NCBI RefSeq assembly: GCF_003589595.1
Contig: NW_020653945.1
Span: 2,226,067-2,290,066, forward strand
Length of the DNA stretch: 64,000 bases
Source: Hyposmocoma kahamanoa
Taxonomy: Eukaryota > Arthropoda > Insecta > Lepidoptera > Cosmopterigidae
Direction: 5' to 3'
The position numbers and the translations under genes are program-made. Below are positions 14,101-23,100 of the stretch, one piece after another (within the stretch, counting starts at the first letter, position 1; each line of letters starts with the position of its first letter). The notes under the pieces were generated by a model. It saw only the letters and a list, made by a program, of their open reading frames with translations. It ran no database searches and was not told the DNA's origin.

Positions 14101-17100
14101 TAATTTCCAAGGCTGATATTATGTTCTACGCTTAGCCTTATCTTTTGAAGTTTTATTTAGCGTGAATTATAAAATAAACTTATTTATATAATAGCTTCAT
14201 TATAGAAAAACGTGATTTCAAATGATTTCACAGCAGCCGAAAAAAAAGCCTTTTTAATGGCTCCATCGTTTTCGTTCAGTAACTTTAGCTATTGACGGGT
14301 GTCAACGACAAATTTGGAAAGTTAAAGGAAAAATATTGGGAAAACCACGGAAGAAAGAAAAGACTGGAAATGGCATCAAGCAACATTTGTATCAGAACCG
14401 GTGTCGCCACACGCACACATTTGAAAACGTAATCTTACTTTAGTACTAAGATAACATAATTTTGATTGGTTGTAAATTATCAAACGAAAATAGACAATAA
14501 TAAAAAACTTTTGGTAAAAAGAATTGAAACTTATTTGGATCTAATAAGGTTTTATTATTACTAGTCACATAAAAGCTAAGAATCCTATGAACATGACCTT
14601 CTTGGCACAAAAGTAAAAAGTTGAAAATGTACAGATAGGGATGTGACATATTAATTGATATCGACGTTATGTTTCATAACTAGCGGAATATTCAACTAGG
14701 CATTGCTTTATACTTGCTATAATTAGGGTTAATCACGGAGCATATGGAAACGGCATTTAAAGCAATTTCTTCGAGAACTAGCGCAGCTGACTTTTACACG
14801 CACACATTTGTTACCAAATACGCATAAGGTTTTACTACACGCAAATATTAATTGATATTAGCAACGCAGACGTAACGCAGGCGTCAACATAGCCACATGC
14901 TACAATTACAGTATTAATGATTTATTATACTGTCATCGTACTTTCATTAACCTACTAGATTTCAAGTCAATCCGATCACTGTAAGGGTTGAAATATTAAA
15001 ACAGTCATCATAAAAATCTTTATTCTCCCTGAAATATGATATATTTGTTCAACAATTACCTCTTTCTGAACTGGTTGAACATGACTACACCTATAGCGTC
15101 GACGAGCTTGTCAAGAAAATGAAGATACTTATTTCCGAAGGCGAAGAAGCGAATCATTTGTTTCATGAAAGCTTGAGGAAAAATAACTAATAATGCTTCA
15201 GAAATGTTTTCACATTTAGATGTGAACTATAATTTGTGAAGGCGACTCTGAGTTTCATGTCCACCAGATTAACCAAATGATTTATTTCTTAATGAATTTT
15301 TCGGTTGTTCATACGTTTTATGTATATAATTAATTCATATGTATATAATTTAATGTGATGTCATAAAATGCCTATAGCAAATGGTGCTACATTTAGTAGG
15401 TACCCAGCTTTTACTGCCTATTGCTTCAGCCCATTTTCTCCTTTGAAAAGGATTCGGCAGGAAACTAAAAAATCAATACAAAAACTGCTAATGTTATTAA
15501 GGCCTGTGATAAAACTAAGACCTCAAGCGGACGAAGGTGACCTATAATAAGCAAGTAGGGAGATAGGAATCATGTAGATAAGGAAAAGAAAATCTCCAAT
15601 CATAAAGTCTTCATTTGATACTCCACGAGCTTACGGCAATGTAAAATTATCGATACTGTACCTCTTCTATCTATATTTCCTTTTTTCCATTAATATATCG
15701 TTCATACTAAATTGAAAATTTAAAAAACTATTGCGAGTGTTGGGACCAAACATTTAAGTAATCAAAATTGTTAGCTTTTAAAAACCTGTAAAACAAATTT
15801 TGTTTATTTAAAATAGCGGTACCAATTATAATTAAAAAAATGTTGAACTAAACCAATACCGGGTTTCTAAATACAGAGTTTCTATATCGATAATTTGATT
15901 ACAACACGCGGACCCAGTACCAAGTGTAATACGACGATTGCACTAGGGTGCAAGCAATTCATTGAGCGTCATTCGAATTGTTCTTTTGACGGCGGCGATG
16001 GCTAGCAACCAATGTATATTGTTATTACCGGGTTGCAAGAAAATAGTTATATATTAGAAAATACAGAGTTTTAGTACTTACCGATGAAATTAAATCACTC
16101 CCGGAGTATTTTTTTTAACTTTGTCTTACGCGACATGATATAATGGCACAATTCGCCATATTTCTATTTTGTCCACAAAATAATCATGTATCACATTTTA
16201 ACGACGACTGACGCGCTGTTGACACTCATATGAACGCCTGTTCATAAGCTAGGTAACGCGGGCCCCGCCCACTAACCAGTCTATTACTAGTATTTATGTG
16301 GTCTGTGNNNNNNNNNNAATTGAATATCAATTCAATAAAAATTTAATTAATACAGTGAATAGCGACATCTCTCGCCAGGACTGGTAGCTGTAAAGGTACT
16401 AACTGGGTGATAAATCTGTCAAAGATTTCTCATAGATGGCGCTACGACTAAAAAGTCGTTGAAAAACTAAGTACAAAGACACGACACCAGCACATAGAAA
16501 AATTCGTGAGGTCCGTTGGTTCGTTCCGTGGCTTAGTTGGTATAGCGTCTGGCACGGTATGCAAGAAGACATCGGTTCGAATCCGACCGGATCGAAGGAA
16601 TTTTTTCTGAGTGTTCGATCTTTGCATTAATAATTATAACAAACTAGTGGAGTAATTTCACATAAAATAATTTAATATCAATTCAATAAAAATTTAAGTA
16701 AATAATTCCTTGTCATCATTTACTATTCTCAGGATAACCAATACTCGTACCGCGTTGGCATTCGCCTAGCCGAGTATCGCGTAGAGGAAGGCTGCGGGAG
16801 ACGGACGCTGCGTACGGACGCACGCTGGGCGTCTCACTTCTACCTGGTGCGGCGGACGAAAGATGCCACTTTTACGCTGTACGCACGCACTGAAGACTGC
16901 AAACGGAAATGGGTTAAAGCCATTCGAGATGCCATGTAAGTTATTGAAAAAAACTGCAGCACAAATAATAATAACAATCGCTATGCAGTAGAGCTCCATT
17001 TGAAAGAGTTCGTCCAGGGAAGTACTGCCACCTTACCTATTTCTGTCGCCAAGCAGATATGTCCGCATTACTGCGTTCCGGTTTGGAAGGGTAAGGGTGC

Positions 17101-20100
17101 TGGTGAAATTACAGGCACATGGCGACGGGCGCAGTGTCAGTGCCCGTCGGGTCTTTGCGATTTAAAGCTCTGAATGGACAGGCGTGTAGCTTACCATCAG
17201 GCGCACGACTTAAGGTCTATCCACACATATCCGGGCCGGGGCCGGGCCGGGGCCGGGACGGGCCCGCAGTTCATACAAACTAGTACGCCCCGTCCACGTC
17301 CCGGGCACAGCCCGGATATGTGTGGATAGTCTTTTATTCGTCGCGTCTCTTGATGTTATAAAAAAAGATTGTTGCCTGACTTTGAACTTGAAATTTAAGT
17401 GCCAAGTTGAACGAAATATTTTTTTTGCAGCGATAATTTGGAACCGGCAGGCTGCCGCAGCACTAACCACAAGTTCGTGCTGCACACGTTCGAGAAGCCC
17501 GCCACCTGTCATCACTGCTCCAAATTCCTCAAAGGCAGGATATTTCAGGTCTGTACAGTGAAATAGGTGCATGAAATACATGTCTTTCTTCGAGGCCTTA
17601 TCCCTTATAAGATGTACTCAGTTCTACACATGGAACCAAATACTGTCGTAATTCGAAATTGTGGAATTGAGAAAACACGATTTAAAAGTTATAAAAAATA
17701 CGGAATGAAACCAATAAACACATATTCACGTTTATAAATGGATAACTAAATATTATGTATAAATAGCAACAATCGCTGTACGGTCTATGACCGACAATGC
17801 GCACCATCAGCACTTTACGCCATATTGTAATTTAAATCAGTTCACAATCAGCCATCGCGCAGTGTACTCATTTCACACCTATCAAATGTATCATTATTAG
17901 TTGTAAATCAATACTAATAAACATTCTTAACAGTTATCATACTATCATTTATAAGTGTATGGAACACCGTACATCTTTTTGGTCTTTCGTAAATTGATAG
18001 CCACATGATTTTTCGCAATAAGGTCCGTTGAGATTTTTTTTTAATTTTCAAGTCGTGTATTCTCAATTGCACATTTTTTAGTTACGACAATATTTGGTTG
18101 CATGTGCGATATATAAAGAAGCCTTACATACACACTCACTCCAATACGCACGCATACTTATTTTAGATAGATGTACACTGTATTGCTCACACTCAAAAAC
18201 AAGAATAGTATATAAGTAAACAACTTAAAACTAATGTGGGCAAAGGCGGTCTTATCGCTAATGGCGATCTCTTCCAGACAACCTTTGAGGAAAGCTAATC
18301 GAAGTGGGAGACGTTTAGTTTATTTTTGTTTTGCATTTATTTTAAGTTCTTATTTGTTTCTATTACGTTTAATTTAGTTTTTTATAGTGTGTACAGTATT
18401 GTATGTCTAATTTGACTTTTGTTTTAGGGCTACCTGTGCACGGTGTGCAATGCGTGCGCGCACAAGGAGTGCATCGCGCTGTCGGGGCGTTGCGGCGGTG
18501 GGTTGGCCGTGGCGCCGCCGCTTCCCCCCCACAATCACCTCCCCGACCAGGGCCTGCACTACTATATGTGGTCAGTATAACTACTCTACAAACGTGTTTA
18601 TGCTACAATCATAGACACTGGCTGCTTTCCCTGTAGTGTTAAATGGGTTAACGCTTCAAATCTGCAGATGGGGTGTGAAAAATAAAATTCCAGAAACAAT
18701 GTCGATCCAGTTTGGTGGTCATGGAATTATTATTATCATTAATATAAGTAAAATATGTAACAATATCACATAATTCGAAAAGACATGAAACATGGAATAC
18801 TTGGAAATTTAAAGTTTTTAAAGATATCGTCAGCCGTCCTTTATGCGAATAGATTTATTCAGAAACATAACATCGAGCACTTTCTGGTCTATCTTAAGTG
18901 AGAAATAATAATGAAAATGTCAATAAAATTGATAACATTGACAGGTTCGTTGGTGAAATGGGCCGCGAGGTCGCGACGACGCGGTTGCAGCGGCGACTCG
19001 AGGGCACCTTCCTGCTTCGTCTCAGGCCGAATCCCACGCACATCACCGACACCGACACTGACTACGCGCTCTCACTCAAGTGAGTAGCAACTTCTTTATG
19101 AGCTCATTAAATATAGTGGTTTTTTTATAAAGTAACGATGTGTTGATAACGTTAAATTCACACAATATATAATCAATAACACATTTTAGCCTTTACGCAA
19201 TAGCACGATAGTTAATTTTTTTGAATGGCAACACCTTTGTTTACATTTTTTATCTCAAATTCCATTGCCGAGTTTAGACAGACTCTTAGGGTGATATTCT
19301 AGAACTCTACTTAATGCTCAAGTCAGGATTTAAGTATGGTTTAAAGCACTCGAAATCGTACTCAAGTCCCTGCCATTAGGGTCGTATTCCCAGTGCTTGA
19401 AATCATACTCTGATCCTGACTTGAGCATTGAGTAGAGTTCTGGAATACGGCCCATAGACTCATTTATACAGCACTTGTTGAAAGTGGTAGCCGTCATAAT
19501 TAATAACTAATTTAGAAAGAGCCAGTAACAAAACTTACTCACTGACATCAACTCACCGCAAATTAATATTTAGAATGACATTTTGGAGTTCATCGTCATC
19601 AGGGATGACCTTGACTGCGCCACCGGACAAAACCAACAAGCACTTTTTTATTTGGAGGATACTGCAGTTGGCCGCTGATGGCCTAGACTGCGCTATCGGA
19701 GAAACCAACAAGCACACTTCACGAAAACCTTATACAATAGGTCACATGTAAACAAAGTGCTAGCGCGTTTTAGCATCCAAGTAGTGCCATCTAGTATCGA
19801 CGCGTGGTACTAAACTCCTTAAATAAATAAATCGCGACAAAATATATGCTGTTTAGTAAAAACACGTATTGTTTCTGTGTACACTTTTCTTATTTGAATG
19901 TCCCTGACAGGACGGACAACACGGTGAAGCACATGCGCGTTTGCTGCAAGCCCATCGACCAAGTGCCGCACTACTTCCTCTCCGAATCGCGCTTCTTCCG
20001 CTCCATCGTCGAGCTCATCTCCTACTACGAGAAAACCACCCTCTCCGAAAACTTTGTCGGGTATGTTACTAATACTAACCTAGCTATAGTCTGTTTTATA

Positions 20101-23100
20101 ATACTGCTGTTATCACGTTTAAATTAACTGCTGCCATGCTGGACTGCCATGCAGAGGTCCCGGGTTCGATTCCCGGGCCGGGCGAAATATTTGTATGGCC
20201 TACATTTATTTCTCTCGTGAGTTTGGGTTGTAACTTTTGGTTGTCTATGTGTGTCCATGGCACCCGCATAGTTTCCCTAGTGCGGAGCTATGAGAGTGCG
20301 CGTTATTAAATAAAAATTAATGTCAAGTGCCTCCAACAATTAATCTTTTGAGTACTAAACGCGTTATTAATTAAATATGGCAACATTATTTTACAAAGTG
20401 ACATTAATTTTGTCCAAGTAACGGAAAATTAAACTAAATTCAGACTGCCTGTCGGTAATTTTTCTTTTTTTTTAAGGTTTCTTACTATGATATGAGGTTT
20501 TTATTCTTCTAAGTCTTTAATAGCAGTTATACACTCTTTGGTAAAACTGAAATCGTCGATTTACTTTCTCAAATTCGTATCTTAAAGCACAAAATTACTG
20601 AAGTGCATAAAATGGATTGTATGTACAAATTTTGCAGGCTGATGTCACATCATATTTCCTTCATATTCACAAACTGGCTCTTACCAATTTTAAAAGTAGT
20701 GCATCCAAATTAACACCCTTAATAAGAAATTTAAAATAAATAGAAAGATTTGCCATCTTCTGAATAATCACTCTCTATAATATACAAGTTTGAAAAAGTA
20801 AGGCATCGAAATATAATTATGTACCAAAAAAAACGTACTAGCCCATTGACTTACAATTATATGGACGTCGGGTCCGCGCTAAAAAGTGTCCGAACTTATA
20901 GGGCGTTAAAATCGTATACAGAGCGTCATTCACGCTCTAGTCTTCGTTTGTTCCACTGACAGCGAAGCAAGCAAAATTAGACAGTACTGCGATGACATTA
21001 CAATTTAAATTCAACGTTTTAGCTTTTTCATATTCCTTTACATGTCACTACGTTTAAATAGTTGACTTGGGACATTTTTTTCGTGGTTTTTGTATTAGAC
21101 CCGTCGTCCATTTATTTGTAAGTCAATGTAGCAGCCTAATGGTTTTAACTACTGCGTGGTTTCACCTCTTAGTTTATTGGAATTTATGTGCGAAACTTAA
21201 TTTGATATTTACCAAGAACTTTTCAATGACGGAAAACATTCGCATGAAACCTGCACGTCGAAGAAGGTTCACAACCCTCGGAAAATGTGTGAAGTCCCCA
21301 ACCCGCATTGGGTCAGCGTGGCGAACTATTTCCTAAACCCTAAATATTTTAGTAGCAGTAGGGTTCCTTGTGAAAGAGTTTGTCCAGGGAAGTACTGCCA
21401 CCTTACCTATTTCTGCCGCCAAGCAGTAATGTCAGCATTCCTGTGTTCTGGTTTAAAAGGCTAAGAGTGAAATTACAGACATATGGGACTTGTCAACTTA
21501 TGTCTCAGAGTGACGGTCGCAGTGGCAATGCCCCTTAGATCTCTGTGTTTTAAAGCACTAAGTGCTACTGCAGCTGTTATGGACAAGCTGTTACCACCAG
21601 GTGAAAAAAAATCCCTCTAAACAATAGGACGTGTAAATGAGTTGATGATATAATAATAATTATTATTATAACGCACACACTCAACATAGTCCCGCACTAA
21701 GGAAATCCTGTGTTGCGAGTGCCATTGACACACACATAGACACTACTATTATCCTTTATATGTACTTCCTGTACATATAAAGGATAATAATCTCAGTACA
21801 TAGTACTAAAAACCGACCTCAAAAGTGGCAAACGTGGAATTACATATAATTACCAAATTTTATTGAAATCGGTTACCGGATAGTGCGCAAACCCGGATTC
21901 ATCCTCAGTTCCCCACTATACGGGACTTGACACAGGAGATAATAAAAATCGGTTCTCACTACTCAAAGTAGATTGAGAGAAAAACGCCTTGAATTGGAGA
22001 ATAGCAAAATCAACCATTAAAATAATTGCTCCTTATAATAAAATTTAGGAACTATTTATAAAAATGAATCTTCATGCGTGAAGTTAGTAAAGCTTAGAGG
22101 TGGATGATTTTCTTGAAAATTAAATGGGACCTATGGAGGTAACCTCTTTCCAACAAAAAAAAGAATCATGAAAATCGGATCACAAATACCGGAGTTATCG
22201 CGTAACATACATATAAAAAACATACAGTCGAATTGAGAACCTACTCCTTTTTTGAAGTCGGTTAAAAATTAACATTGCTTTAGGCTAAATTCGAACCTGG
22301 TGTGGCCGTTCCGGCGAGTGGTGGCAACAGTAATTCACGACTTCCGTCCGCTGGAATCGTCGCAGCTGGCGCTGCGGCCTGGGGCCAAGGTGTTGGTGGT
22401 TAGCAAGGAGGGCGACAGCCGCGGCTGGTGGAAGGGTCGCACGCTGGAAAAGGTGACTTTTTTATTAAGAACTATTGCCATAAAAAGGTTTCGTTCTCAC
22501 TACGACAAATCTTTCTCTTCGTATTTATCACGTCAAACCTACAGTTGTAACTAAAAAATGATGAAGTTGAGAAAACTCGATTTGATTGTTCAAAAATTCC
22601 TGAATGAAATCAATACATTTATATTCTCTTTTATAATTGGATAAATAAATCATATGTCTAAATAAAAAATATCCTATTATTTGCAATAAGATTCATCTCG
22701 TAATTATTTTCAACTTTTAAAGTGTTTTTTTTTTTTCAATTCTACAACTTTTTAGTTACGAAAATATTTGGTTTCACGTACGAGATTTAGCTATGGTAAT
22801 AATAATAATAAATCGTTTATTTCTTCCTATTATACACATCATGTAGAATAGGTACTATAACAATCATAGGCAAACGTTGGGATACCGGAGCTCAAACTGG
22901 GTAAGACCTGTGCTATAAGTCTCCTGGTCTCACTGTTGCGTGCCTACCGCTTAACTGAGGCGGTTCCTTAGGTAGCTAAGCGGTGCGGGAGAAGTGTTAG
23001 TTTATGTAACAGTTATGTCGTGCTGCACACGGAATAACTTCAAGAGGATTTTTCTGACGATATACAATAACAAGTTCATTGAAAAATGTGCCTACCAAGT

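Larger units (their letters stand above)
13949..16732 (+). other. Vav intron with SINE pieces, a short coding-like frame and a 10-N gap
   Basis: Contains an S1 SINE head fragment (13993-14030), an unassigned coding-like frame at 15014-15190, an assembly gap at 16309-16318 directly against an S2 tail, and a full S2 SINE at about 16420-16710. Confidence 0.6.
20061..22283 (+). other. Vav intron dense in transposable elements
   Basis: In order: S1 SINE (20128-20308), hAT-type MITE (20844-21128), repeat with GTCGAAGAAGGTTCACAA (about 21237-21345), LINE-3'-like repeat (21368-21612), S1 fragment (21656-21742, -), a perfect palindrome (21748-21788) and a 460-bp repeat (21785-22266) that ends next to the acceptor. 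Confidence 0.65.
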
